DNA of 64,000 bases. It comes from Holtiella tumoricola. GTDB lineage: Bacteria > Bacillota > Clostridia > Lachnospirales > Cellulosilyticaceae. A program made the position numbers and the translations under genes. Shown piece by piece: positions 40,756-49,172 of the stretch. Below the pieces are notes generated by a model. That model was not told the origin of the DNA. It saw nothing but the letters and a program-made list of their open reading frames with translations, and did not search any database. How positions within the stretch are numbered: position 1 is the stretch's first letter; every line of letters starts with the position of its first letter. The stretch spans positions 134,152 to 198,151 of the forward strand of contig NZ_JAQIFT010000043.1 in the NCBI RefSeq assembly GCF_027857615.1, written 5' to 3'.

Positions 40756-42270
40756 ATGGATCAAACAGTAGTGGTACAATTAAAAAACATAACAAAACGT
40801 TTTGGTGAGGTAATTGCTAATGAAGGCGTTGACCTTACACTTAAAAAGGGAGAAATCCATGCCCTACTAGGAGAAAATGGCGCAGGAAAAAGTACATTAA
40901 TGAACATGCTATCAGGAATTTATAGTCCCGATAGCGGGTTCATTTTTGTGCGTTCTGAAAAAGTTCATTTTAGTTCTCCTAAAAGTGCTATTGCTAAAGG
41001 CATTGGCATGGTACATCAACATTTTAAATTAGTAGAATCTTTTACAGCAAAAGAGAACATTATTGCAGGAAGTGGTAAGTTCTTTACCAAAGAAAGTCAT
41101 GAAGCAGATTGTGTAGAAACACTTTGTGAAAAATATGGCTTAACTATTGATTTAGATAAAAAAGTAAGTGAGATGTCTGTTAGTGAAAAGCAGATGTTAG
41201 AAATTATCAAAGTTCTTTATAGAGGATGTGACATTCTTATTTTAGATGAGCCTACAGCAGTACTTACACCTCAAGAGGTTGAGAAGTTATTTGATATTGT
41301 AAGGCTGATGAAACAAGATGGAAAAAGTATCATTATTATTACCCATAAATTAAATGAAGTTATGGCACTATGTGACGTAGTAACTGTTCTTAGAAAAGGT
41401 ACGGTAGCCAAAACAGTAGATATAAAAGATACAAATACAGTACATCTGACTCAGTTAATGGTTGGTCATAGTGAAGCATTAAGTATTGAACGTAAGCCAG
41501 TTCATGATCCTAAGCCTGTCTATGACATTTTAGATGTAACGGTTAAAGACAAAGAAGGTGTGCCATTACTTAATAAAGTTTCATTTAGCCTTAGAAGTGG
41601 AGAAATCCTAGGTGTAGCAGGTGTTGCTGGAAGTGGACAAAAGGAGCTTTGTGAAGCATTAGTAGGGCTTAAGACTTTAGAAAGTGGGAAATTAGTTTTT
41701 GAAGGTGAAGAGGTAACGGGTCTTAAACCAAGAACCATTTATGAAAAAGGAATTAGTATGAGCTTTATCCCAGAAGACCGATTAGGAATGGGCTTAGTAG
41801 GTAGCATGGGAACAGCAGATAATCTACTTTTAAAAGAGTATCATACGCAAAAAGGATTATTCTTAGATAAAAAAGGAATCAAAGCCAAAGCAGAGGCAAT
41901 GGTTGAGAAGTTAAGTATTAAAACACCAAATATAAATCATCCTGTAAAAATGCTTTCAGGAGGGAATATACAAAAGGTTCTTTTAGGACGTGAAATTGAT
42001 GCCAATCCACGTGTGCTTATAACAGCTTATGCTGTAAGGGGACTAGATGTAGGGTCTACTCATCAAATTTATGACTTGATTAATGAGCAAAAGGAAAAGG
42101 GCGTAGCAGTACTCTTTGTTGGAGAAGACCTAGATGTATTGATGCAACTTTGTGACCGTATTATGGTTATGTGTGATGGAGAGATGACAGGGCTTGTAGA
42201 AGCAGATGGTGTAACAAAAGAACAGCTTGGGTTAATGATGGGAGGACAACATGCAAATAAGGGTATCTAA
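40756..42270 (+). CDS. Nucleoside ABC transporter, dual ATPase (NupO/YufO type)
   Basis: 504 residues with two ATPase domains. First: GENGAGKST, MVHQHFKLVESFTA, MSVSEKQMLEI, ILILDEPTAVLTPQ. Second: GVAGSGQKE, LSGGNIQKVLLGRE and a non-canonical Walker B (VLITAYAVRGLDVG, no Asp-Glu), which is normal for the second domain of this family. It drives the two permeases that follow. 20 bases after the binding-protein gene; overlaps permease 1 by 20 bases. Confidence 0.92.
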   Translation: MDQTVVVQLKNITKRFGEVIANEGVDLTLKKGEIHALLGENGAGKSTLMNMLSGIYSPDSGFIFVRSEKVHFSSPKSAIAKGIGMVHQHFKLVESFTAKENIIAGSGKFFTKESHEADCVETLCEKYGLTIDLDKKVSEMSVSEKQMLEIIKVLYRGCDILILDEPTAVLTPQEVEKLFDIVRLMKQDGKSIIIITHKLNEVMALCDVVTVLRKGTVAKTVDIKDTNTVHLTQLMVGHSEALSIERKPVHDPKPVYDILDVTVKDKEGVPLLNKVSFSLRSGEILGVAGVAGSGQKELCEALVGLKTLESGKLVFEGEEVTGLKPRTIYEKGISMSFIPEDRLGMGLVGSMGTADNLLLKEYHTQKGLFLDKKGIKAKAEAMVEKLSIKTPNINHPVKMLSGGNIQKVLLGREIDANPRVLITAYAVRGLDVGSTHQIYDLINEQKEKGVAVLFVGEDLDVLMQLCDRIMVMCDGEMTGLVEADGVTKEQLGLMMGGQHANKGI

Positions 42271-43321
42271 AAACGGCGCTATTTCTGCAAAGAAGAAAGT
42301 AGCAATTACAGGATTAGCTATTGTACTAGCTATCATTTTAACCAGCGTATTTATAGGTGTTATGGGACATAATCCTTTTGAAGTGTATGCTTCTATGTTA
42401 GAGGGATGCTTTGGATCAGCTCACCGTTTCAGACAAACTGTTATTACAGCCATTCCTCTTATTATTACAGCAGTAGGGATTGCAGTAGCCTTCCGTATGA
42501 AATTCTGGAATATCGGAGCAGAAGGACAAATTTTAATGGGTGGTTTTGCAGCTACATTTGCAGCACTATACTTTAAGGATTTACCAGCCATTATTCTTAT
42601 CCCACTTATGATTATCCTTGGGATGATTGGTGGAGGTATATGGGCACTTATACCAGCAATGTTAAAAGCTAAATTTGGAACAAATGAGACCATTGTTACA
42701 TTAATGATGAACTATATTGCACTGAAGTGGATTGTTTATTTACAATATGGACCATGGAAAGATCCAGCAGCTATGGGATTCCCTAAGATTGCTAACTTTA
42801 CAGATAATGCTATCTTACCAAAAGTTTTTGGTATACATATGGGATGGATTATTGCCATTGTATTAGTTATCGGTATTCACGTATTGATTAATCATACAAA
42901 GGCGGGGTATGAAATTCAAGTACTTGGAGAAAGTGAAAATACAGCTAAGTATGCAGGGATGAATGTAAGAAAGATTATGATTTTCGCTATGCTTTTAAGT
43001 GGAGGAATTTGTGGCTTAACAGGGATGATTCAAGCATCTGCAGTTAACAACACCCTTACAATGGATTTAACAGCAGGAGTAGGATATACAGCTATTATTA
43101 TTGCATGGCTTGCTAACCTTAAGAGTCCATGGATTGTAGTCGTGTCTGTTTTCTTTGCTATCTTGACACAAGGCGCAAGTTATATTCAGACAGCTTATCA
43201 AATTCCACAAGCAGCGGCAGAGATTATCCAAGGTGTAGTATTATTCTGTGTACTTGGTTCACAATTCTTTATTAACTATAAAGTACATTTTGAAAAAGAA
43301 GTTGCAAAGGAGGCAATGTAA
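42251..43321 (+). CDS. Nucleoside ABC transporter permease 1 (NupP/YufP type)
   Basis: 356 residues of the BPD_transp_2 family. AVAFRMKFWNIGAEGQILMGG, GTNETIVTLMMNYIALKWI broken by loops, GYEIQVLGESENTAKYAGMN and LSGGICGLTGMIQASAV are landmark stretches. About ten membrane segments. Ribosome binding site gggaggac lies within the end of the ATPase gene, so the two are translationally coupled. Pairs with the permease at 43322. Confidence 0.92.
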   Translation: MQIRVSKNGAISAKKKVAITGLAIVLAIILTSVFIGVMGHNPFEVYASMLEGCFGSAHRFRQTVITAIPLIITAVGIAVAFRMKFWNIGAEGQILMGGFAATFAALYFKDLPAIILIPLMIILGMIGGGIWALIPAMLKAKFGTNETIVTLMMNYIALKWIVYLQYGPWKDPAAMGFPKIANFTDNAILPKVFGIHMGWIIAIVLVIGIHVLINHTKAGYEIQVLGESENTAKYAGMNVRKIMIFAMLLSGGICGLTGMIQASAVNNTLTMDLTAGVGYTAIIIAWLANLKSPWIVVVSVFFAILTQGASYIQTAYQIPQAAAEIIQGVVLFCVLGSQFFINYKVHFEKEVAKEAM

Positions 43322-44254
43322 ATGGGAATAGAGTCATTTTTAATAGCAGCAGTTATAGCAGGAACACCTCTTTTACTTGCCACACTTGGCGGAGTAATGA
43401 GTGAAAAAGTAGGACACATCAACCTGGGTGTAGAAGGTATGATGGTTATGGGAGCAGTAGTCGGGTTTAATGTAGGGGTAACAACTCAAAATGCATGGCT
43501 TGCATTACTAGGAGCTATGTTAGCAGGCGGTTTTGGTGCATTGATTTATGCTGTTTTAACTGTATCTTTACGTGCTAACCAAGTTGTAACAGGACTTACC
43601 CTTACTATATTTGGAACAGGTTTTGCTAACTTTTTAGGACAAAATCTGGTAGGACAAATTGTACCTGAGCCTGTTAAGGCAGTATTAGCACCAAAAGCTA
43701 TCCCACTGCTAAGTGAAATACCTATTATAGGGGCAGCTTTCTTTAATCAAAGTATCTTTATTTATCTTGCTTATATTATAGCGATTATTCTTTTTGTTTA
43801 TTATAAATATACAAAAGTAGGACTTAATGCACGTATGATTGGAGAGAGTCCAGCGGCAGCAGATGCTGTAGGAATTCGTGTAGAACTTTATAAATATCTT
43901 AACCTTGTAATAGGTGGGATGTTATGTGGTTTATCTGGTGCATTTCTTTCATTAGTGTATGTACCTGCATGGCAACAAAATATTACAGCAGGACGTGGAT
44001 GGATTGCAGTAGCACTTGTTATCTTCATTGGATGGCATCCACTCAAAGCCATCTTTGGAGCCATTTTATTTGGTGCATTAGATATTTTAGGTTTACGTCT
44101 TCAAGCAGCAGGCATTCAAATTAATCAATATTTTGTAGATATGTTACCTTATGTTGTGACTATTTTATTCCTTGTGATAGGGTCTATTCGTTCAGGTGGA
44201 CAGAACTTAGGACCAAAAGCACTTGGAGAAAATTACTTTAGAGAAGAGCGTTAA
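43322..44254 (+). CDS. Nucleoside ABC transporter permease 2 (NupQ/YufQ type)
   Basis: 310 residues, same superfamily but shorter. GTPLLLATLGGVMSEKVGHI then NLGVEGMMVMGAVVG, LTVSLRANQVVTGLTL, GLNARMIGESPAAADAVGI and GRGWIAVALVIFIGWHP. Starts the base after the preceding stop codon, with aaggaggc upstream. Completes the importer; a terminator 19 bases downstream closes the operon. Confidence 0.92.
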   Translation: MGIESFLIAAVIAGTPLLLATLGGVMSEKVGHINLGVEGMMVMGAVVGFNVGVTTQNAWLALLGAMLAGGFGALIYAVLTVSLRANQVVTGLTLTIFGTGFANFLGQNLVGQIVPEPVKAVLAPKAIPLLSEIPIIGAAFFNQSIFIYLAYIIAIILFVYYKYTKVGLNARMIGESPAAADAVGIRVELYKYLNLVIGGMLCGLSGAFLSLVYVPAWQQNITAGRGWIAVALVIFIGWHPLKAIFGAILFGALDILGLRLQAAGIQINQYFVDMLPYVVTILFLVIGSIRSGGQNLGPKALGENYFREER

Positions 44255-44272
44255 GCTGTTATAATTTTAAAA

Positions 44273-44307
44273 ATTCCTAGACAAAATACAGTCTAGGAAT
44301 CTTTTTA
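44273..44307 (+). terminator. Intrinsic terminator of the nucleoside transporter operon
   Basis: attcctagac (44273-44282) with gtctaggaat (44291-44300), 8-base loop, then ctttttat. Confidence 0.88.
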
Positions 44308-44397
44308 TATAAAGGGTATAGTAGTTAAATAAGCATACTAATAATATAATTCATATGATATAATAATCATTATTATTAGATGATAAAGGAGATAAAG

Positions 44398-44970
44398 ATG
44401 AGTAGCAAAGTGGCTTTAGTTTTTGATAATGGAGAATACAGTGTCATTGTTAATGATACAGTTATTTATACAAATAAAAAGATAGATGAGGCTTATAAGC
44501 AGTTCGAAAAAACTATTAAAAATAATGCAGGGGTACAAGATACAAGCTGGGAAAGTATCAGTGACTCTGCAAAGTCTTTTCAGCTAGAAGGATTAGAAGT
44601 AGAAGATACCTATAAAAATATGAGCTTTAGAAATCTTAAGTACTTCCATAATACAGGCAAACTCTTTTATACAGGAAAGGGTGAAATGTTTCCTTTAAAC
44701 GGAGGCTACCGTTTATTTAGTTTCATTCTTAAAATAGTAGCAAACAAACAGTTAGAAGATCCAGAAGCGTTGCTTGAAATCTGTGTAAAGGCAATGAATA
44801 GTGGGGTCAATTATAGAACGACAGAGTTTAGCTTTATCTTAACAAGTCCAGCTTTTAACTATGGGAATGTGGAATATAATTTCTATACAAAAGAAATGCA
44901 CAAAGGAACTTCTCGTGATATGGAAGGTTTTGAGACCTTTAAGGCCTATGTATTAGAAATTATTAAGTAA
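44398..44970 (+). CDS. Conserved-looking hypothetical protein
   Basis: 190 residues from ATG 44398, which follows aaaggag at 44385-44391; the in-frame ATG at 44380 lies before that site. Soluble, no signal peptide or membrane segment. Begins MSSKVALVFDNGEYSVIVND; contains TIKNNAGVQDTSWESISD, a central KYFHNTGKLFYTGKGE and FSFILTSPAFNYGNVE. Mixed alpha/beta composition with a slightly repeated FxLxTSPAFNYG. I do not recognise the family. The next gene (RNase HI-like) starts 108 bases on and may share its transcript; both end at the terminator at 45590. Confidence 0.7.
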   Translation: MSSKVALVFDNGEYSVIVNDTVIYTNKKIDEAYKQFEKTIKNNAGVQDTSWESISDSAKSFQLEGLEVEDTYKNMSFRNLKYFHNTGKLFYTGKGEMFPLNGGYRLFSFILKIVANKQLEDPEALLEICVKAMNSGVNYRTTEFSFILTSPAFNYGNVEYNFYTKEMHKGTSRDMEGFETFKAYVLEIIK

Positions 44971-45078
44971 GATAAATGATAGGGATATATAATAAGTAAT
45001 AAGAAATGAAGATGGACTTTATATTGACAGTATATGATAGACTATACAAAGCAAGTACTAAAGGAAAAGAGAGTATAT

Positions 45079-45570
45079 ATGACACCAATACAATTATATT
45101 GTAAAGCAAATAAAAGAAAACGTAATGACCAAGCAGTAGGCGTTTGTGCCTATATTCTTCAACAAGGAGATACTTCAAAGGAAGCAATTAAGCTTTTAGA
45201 AGAGGAAACACGAGTAGCCAGACTAGAGCTTATGGCCCTGGCAACAGGTTTAGAAGAATTGGAAGATACAAAAATGCTTCAAGCAGGTCAACCCATTCAT
45301 ATATATGTAACAAATGAGTATATTTTAGAAGAACTTCAAAGAGGTATAAGTCAGAAAAAATCTGGTAAAGCAATTAGCTTTAATAAGGGCGAAGAGTATA
45401 TGGATTTATGGAATACAATAGAAAGCCTCCTTCAAAAAGATATAGATTATACGGTAATGGGTCTTAATAAAAAAGATCGTGATCAAGAAAATGAAGAAGT
45501 TAAAGGTAATATGGGTAAGTTAAATAAAATGGCTTGTGATGAGATTAATCGTTTTTTCAGAAAAGAGTAA
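45079..45570 (+). CDS. RNase HI-like protein with lost catalytic residues
   Basis: 163 residues from ATG 45079; an upstream in-frame ATG (45034) has no ribosome binding site. Layout follows RNase HI: first strand IQLYCKANKRKRNDQAVGVC and AYIL, helix with RLELMALATGLEEL (the conserved Glu in ELMAL is kept), strand IHIYVTNEYILEEL and a C-terminal helix MACDEINRFFRK. But the first catalytic Asp (YxDGS in the family) is Cys in YCKAN, and the Asp of the YTDS motif is replaced in YVTN. With two of the carboxylates missing it is probably inactive as a nuclease and may only bind nucleic acid. Assignment rests on motif layout. Confidence 0.6.
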   Translation: MTPIQLYCKANKRKRNDQAVGVCAYILQQGDTSKEAIKLLEEETRVARLELMALATGLEELEDTKMLQAGQPIHIYVTNEYILEELQRGISQKKSGKAISFNKGEEYMDLWNTIESLLQKDIDYTVMGLNKKDRDQENEEVKGNMGKLNKMACDEINRFFRKE

Positions 45571-45589
45571 TCAATAAATATTGAATAAG

Positions 45590-45626
45590 AAATGCACGTA
45601 AGTTTGAAACTTACGTGCATTTTTAT
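45590..45626 (+). terminator. Intrinsic terminator
   Basis: aaatgcacgtaagtt (45590-45604) with aacttacgtgcattt (45608-45622), 3-base loop, T-run. It divides the RNase HI-like gene from the repeat/MoxR/VWA operon. Confidence 0.92.
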
Positions 45627-45728
45627 ATGTGAAAGTGTTAAAATTTAAGTGTAGACAGTTAAAAGACAAAAAGATAAAATATTAAGTGATAATAATAGTT
45701 AATTAAATAATAGAAAGAAGTTAAAACA

Positions 45729-46532
45729 ATGGAAGAAGCAAAAATGATTAGGATGATTGAGATGAATCCTTTTGCAATCAAAACGATTCCAAGTCCTACA
45801 GATGAAATGAAATTGGCTGCCCTTAAGAAGAATGGGCTATTATTACAATATATAGAAGCGCCTACACAAGAAATGGAAGAGATAGCAGTAGCCAATAATG
45901 CTCGTGCAATTAAATTTGTCCAGGTACCTTCAGAAGAGATGATGCTTGAAGCTATAAAAAAAGGATGGAGTAACTTAGAATATCTTAAAGAACCTACAGA
46001 AGAAGTGATGAAGCTTGCGGTAGGTCAGTCAGGTTGGGCAATTCAGTATATTGAAGAACCAAGTGAGGCCATTCAGTTACTTGCTGTACGTACCAATTAT
46101 GATGCTATTAAGTATATTAAGTCCCCTTGTGAGTCTGCCCAAGAGGCAGCTGTTGAGGCGAGCTATGATGCTTTAAAGTTTATGACGTCACCAAGCTATG
46201 GTGCACAGTGTCTAGCTATTAGAAGCAATGAGGATGCTATTCGTTTTATTCCAAATCTAGATAAAGAGAGATTACTTACCTTTTTAAAGATAAATATTTT
46301 AGTGATCAAATATATAGAGGAACAAGTTGAATTAAATGAGTTAGAGCTTCTGTTAAAAGAAGTACTTTCAGCAGATGAAGTGGAAGAAAAGTATGTGAGA
46401 GACTTTTTAAGATGTGGAAAGATTGATAGAAGTAGCATACGTTTTCAGATAGATAAGATACACTTTATTTATAAATATGGAAGTAAGAAAGCCAAACAAA
46501 TTACTGTAGATGAAAAGCTGAAGATGGCATAG
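45729..46532 (+). CDS. 22-residue tandem-repeat protein (DUF4116-like)
   Basis: 267 residues. Residues ~17-174 are an exact 22-residue repeat with pattern [IL]xYIxxPtxExxxLAVxxNxxA: units begin IKTI, LQYI, IKFV, LEYL, IQYI, IKYI, LKFM, IRFI with no insertions. The pattern resembles the DUF4116 type of short helical repeats seen in proteins of unknown function; such arrays form extended scaffolds for protein binding. The C-terminal ~90 residues are a charged helical region not in the repeat. First gene of an operon with a MoxR ATPase and a VWA protein, 12 bases before the MoxR start; likely an adaptor for that pair. Confidence 0.75.
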   Translation: MEEAKMIRMIEMNPFAIKTIPSPTDEMKLAALKKNGLLLQYIEAPTQEMEEIAVANNARAIKFVQVPSEEMMLEAIKKGWSNLEYLKEPTEEVMKLAVGQSGWAIQYIEEPSEAIQLLAVRTNYDAIKYIKSPCESAQEAAVEASYDALKFMTSPSYGAQCLAIRSNEDAIRFIPNLDKERLLTFLKINILVIKYIEEQVELNELELLLKEVLSADEVEEKYVRDFLRCGKIDRSSIRFQIDKIHFIYKYGSKKAKQITVDEKLKMA

Positions 46533-46544
46533 GAGATGACAAGA

Positions 46545-47675
46545 ATGAATTTTATAGAAACATTAAAAAGTGTAGAATTAGTACTTGCTACAGGAGAGGT
46601 CCCTCTAATTGTTGGGGAAAGTGGTATTGGAAAGACAGCTCTTGCCCGTGAAATAGCAAAGGCCAATGACTGGCACTTAATTATAATTGATGGTAACTTA
46701 CTTAAAGAAGGTGAAATTGGTGGGCTTCCAACAGTAGAAGTTTATACAGCAGTAGGAGACAATGGACAGCTTATAGAGAAGAAAACAACCGTCTATGCCG
46801 TGCATACTAAGTTAAGAGAAATAGATAGGGCTATCAACAATGGACAAAGTGTATTGCTCTTTATTGATGAAATCAATCGTTGTGAGCATACAGTACAGCA
46901 AGAACTTATGAATTTAATTTTGAATCGTGAAATCAATGGTTATAAGCTTCATGAAACAGTAAAAATCTTGGCAGCAATGAATCCTTCACAAAAGTATGGA
47001 TCAGAGTTTGACTATCAAGTTGTAGATATGGACGCGGCTCAGGAGAATCGCTTTGTATGGTTGAATATGGAAAGTGATCCAGTGCAATGGCTAAGATGGG
47101 CAAGTGAAGTGGGGATTGAACAAAAGGTCATCGAGTTTATTTCTACTTTCCCAGAGTATTTAAATGTTATTAACGAGGATGATATTAGAGCTACACCTAG
47201 AAGCTATGAAAGAATTTCTAAGACTTATAAAGTCTATAAAGAAAGTGAAGGGAATATCCCACGTCATGTATTTGTGAATGTGATAGGGGGGAATGTAGGA
47301 AAGGTCATTGCGCAAGAATTTGTAAGCTTTGTAGAAGCGAATCATAGTCTCTTAATAAGTTATGATGAGGTGTTCTTAACAGAGGCATTTGATGAAGCAT
47401 TTATAGAACGAGTAAAAAATGAAAGCCATACAAGATTATATCTAGCGGCAACCAATATACTTAAACGCTTAGAGGATATTATTTACCAGGAGGAGGGAGA
47501 AGTAAGTAAGAGTATTGAAAAGTTAATGGCATTACTCAAACTTTATCCAGTAGATTTGATGATGGGAATTATGAAAGAGATTAAAAAGGACTATCCTAAA
47601 GTGTATAAGAGTGCTTTAGAATGTGATTGTTTTTTAGATGCTTATTTTGAAACTTATGAAACGATAAGAGGATAA
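46545..47675 (+). CDS. MoxR-type AAA ATPase
   Basis: 376 residues from ATG 46545, 9 bases after aggag; an ATG at 46536 is too close to that site. AAA_5/MoxR features: Walker A GESGIGKTALAREI, LLKEGEIGGLPTVE (pore-loop region), Walker B VLLFIDEINRCEH, sensor 1 VKILAAMNPSQ and Arg-finger region QENRFVWLNM. MoxR ATPases act as chaperones that remodel or load metal into partners bearing VWA domains. The partner follows after 3 bases. The C-terminal ~100 residues are helical. Confidence 0.88.
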   Translation: MNFIETLKSVELVLATGEVPLIVGESGIGKTALAREIAKANDWHLIIIDGNLLKEGEIGGLPTVEVYTAVGDNGQLIEKKTTVYAVHTKLREIDRAINNGQSVLLFIDEINRCEHTVQQELMNLILNREINGYKLHETVKILAAMNPSQKYGSEFDYQVVDMDAAQENRFVWLNMESDPVQWLRWASEVGIEQKVIEFISTFPEYLNVINEDDIRATPRSYERISKTYKVYKESEGNIPRHVFVNVIGGNVGKVIAQEFVSFVEANHSLLISYDEVFLTEAFDEAFIERVKNESHTRLYLAATNILKRLEDIIYQEEGEVSKSIEKLMALLKLYPVDLMMGIMKEIKKDYPKVYKSALECDCFLDAYFETYETIRG

Positions 47676-47678
47676 AAT

Positions 47679-49088
47679 ATGGAAAGTTATTTTGAAAAAC
47701 AAGTGGATACGTTATATGAGCAAGCAATCACACTTATCCAAATGGTTTCTATGATGAAAATGAATCGTGCTGGCGAAAAAGCTGAAGTAGATGTTCCTCT
47801 AGAGTTTAAGCAAGATTTTTTTAGTTTAATTGATAAGGTTAGTTCTAGCCTTATGGAGGAACAAGATTGCTTCTATGGGTATTTCTTATTTCAGATGGAA
47901 CGAGAGATTCGTTTTGATATTTCTACGCCTACAGCAGTCAACTTTAAAGGTGCTAGATATGTAATTTATTTTAATCCGCTTATCTTCCTAAGTCTAAATA
48001 GAAATCAGATGAAAGATTCTATTAAACATGAGATTATGCATATTGTTTCTTTACATTTACTACGAGCAAAAGGGCTAAAAAGTACGTATAGTAAAATTGC
48101 TTTAAATATAGCCATGGATATGGTCGTTAATCAATATCTTAAATATTTACCACCTTATGCTACAACTCTTGAGTGGGTTAACTTGAAATATGAGTTAAAA
48201 CTCAGACCCTATGAGCCTTTTGAGTACTACGTGGAAAAAGTTCAGATTGCTTTAGATCTTTTAGAGGAAGATGAGGAAGGGGATCTCATTGATCAGCCAC
48301 AACAAGAATCTATCCAGACAGAATATGATGTGGCAAGGACTCATGACCTATGGGAGGAATGTGATAGCTTAGATGAACAAACCATTCACACCTTTACCAA
48401 ACGATTTGTAGAACAAGCCGACAAAGGACCTTTACCTATTCACCTTGGGAATATGATAGCAGCTCTTAAAAAAGAAAAAGGGGAATTGCCTTGGGATTTG
48501 TATCTTAAACGCTTGATGGGGACAATAGAAAGTCATACAAAGAAAACAACTACAAGACGTAATAGAAGACAGCCAGACAGGTTAGATCTAAGAGGTACGC
48601 TGAGAGGGCATAAAGCAGAGATTGCTATTGCGCTTGATATTAGTGGAAGTATTAGTGACGAACAATTTAAACAAGCCATGAAGGAAGTTTTGCATATTGT
48701 AAAAAACTATAATCATGCGATTACAGTCATTGAATGTGATGATGAAATTAGACGCACCTATCAGGTGAAATCTATAAAGGATATAGAAGAAAGACCAAGC
48801 ACGAGAGGTGCTACCAAGTTTACGCCTGTATTTGAGTATGCCAATAAGAAGCATATAGACTTACTTATTTATTTTACCGATGGAAAAGGTGAGCAAAAGC
48901 TACAAATTAGACCAAGAGGATATAAAATTTTATGGATTCTTTCAGAAAAGGCAGCAACACTTTCATTACAAGAGTCTTATGGGGCTATTAAAAGACTGAA
49001 TAAAGTAGAGACAAAAGATGAATTCATAGAAATGAGAGATGTACGCAGTGATGGGTATTCTATGAATAATCAAGCACCGATATGGTAG
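47679..49088 (+). CDS. Metallopeptidase-like/VWA-like protein (DUF2201-type)
   Basis: 469 residues. The N-terminal half resembles the putative metallopeptidase domain of DUF2201 proteins, with an intact zinc-binding HEIMH in IKHEIMHIVSLHLLRAK (HExxH). Residues ~230-300 are acidic/charged linker ending KKTTTRRNRRQPDR. The C-terminal third is VWA-like: IAIALDISGSISDEQF (a DxSxS MIDAS), ITVIECDDEIRR, RGATKFTPVFEYANK and LLIYFTDGKGE. This is the classic client of a MoxR ATPase, encoded just before. It has no signal peptide, so the triad acts in the cytoplasm. Last gene before a terminator. Confidence 0.82.
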   Translation: MESYFEKQVDTLYEQAITLIQMVSMMKMNRAGEKAEVDVPLEFKQDFFSLIDKVSSSLMEEQDCFYGYFLFQMEREIRFDISTPTAVNFKGARYVIYFNPLIFLSLNRNQMKDSIKHEIMHIVSLHLLRAKGLKSTYSKIALNIAMDMVVNQYLKYLPPYATTLEWVNLKYELKLRPYEPFEYYVEKVQIALDLLEEDEEGDLIDQPQQESIQTEYDVARTHDLWEECDSLDEQTIHTFTKRFVEQADKGPLPIHLGNMIAALKKEKGELPWDLYLKRLMGTIESHTKKTTTRRNRRQPDRLDLRGTLRGHKAEIAIALDISGSISDEQFKQAMKEVLHIVKNYNHAITVIECDDEIRRTYQVKSIKDIEERPSTRGATKFTPVFEYANKKHIDLLIYFTDGKGEQKLQIRPRGYKILWILSEKAATLSLQESYGAIKRLNKVETKDEFIEMRDVRSDGYSMNNQAPIW

Positions 49089-49105
49089 GGAAAATAGCAA
49101 AGAGA

Positions 49106-49152
49106 AGAGTCAATAAAGCGAGAGATGTACTCTCGTTTTATTGACTCTTTTC
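49106..49152. terminator. Bidirectional terminator
   Basis: 19-bp stem (49106-49124 with 49130-49148) with one G-T pair, 5-base loop, flanked by T-rich sequence. Shared by the VWA gene and the convergent GGDEF-EAL gene. Confidence 0.88.
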
Positions 49153-49172
49153 TTTATTATAATTATTACAAA

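Noticed and set aside
43924..44124. Alternative-frame ORF inside the nucleoside permease gene
   Set aside because: Shadow of the real frame, with unnatural composition (many Trp, Cys, Ser).
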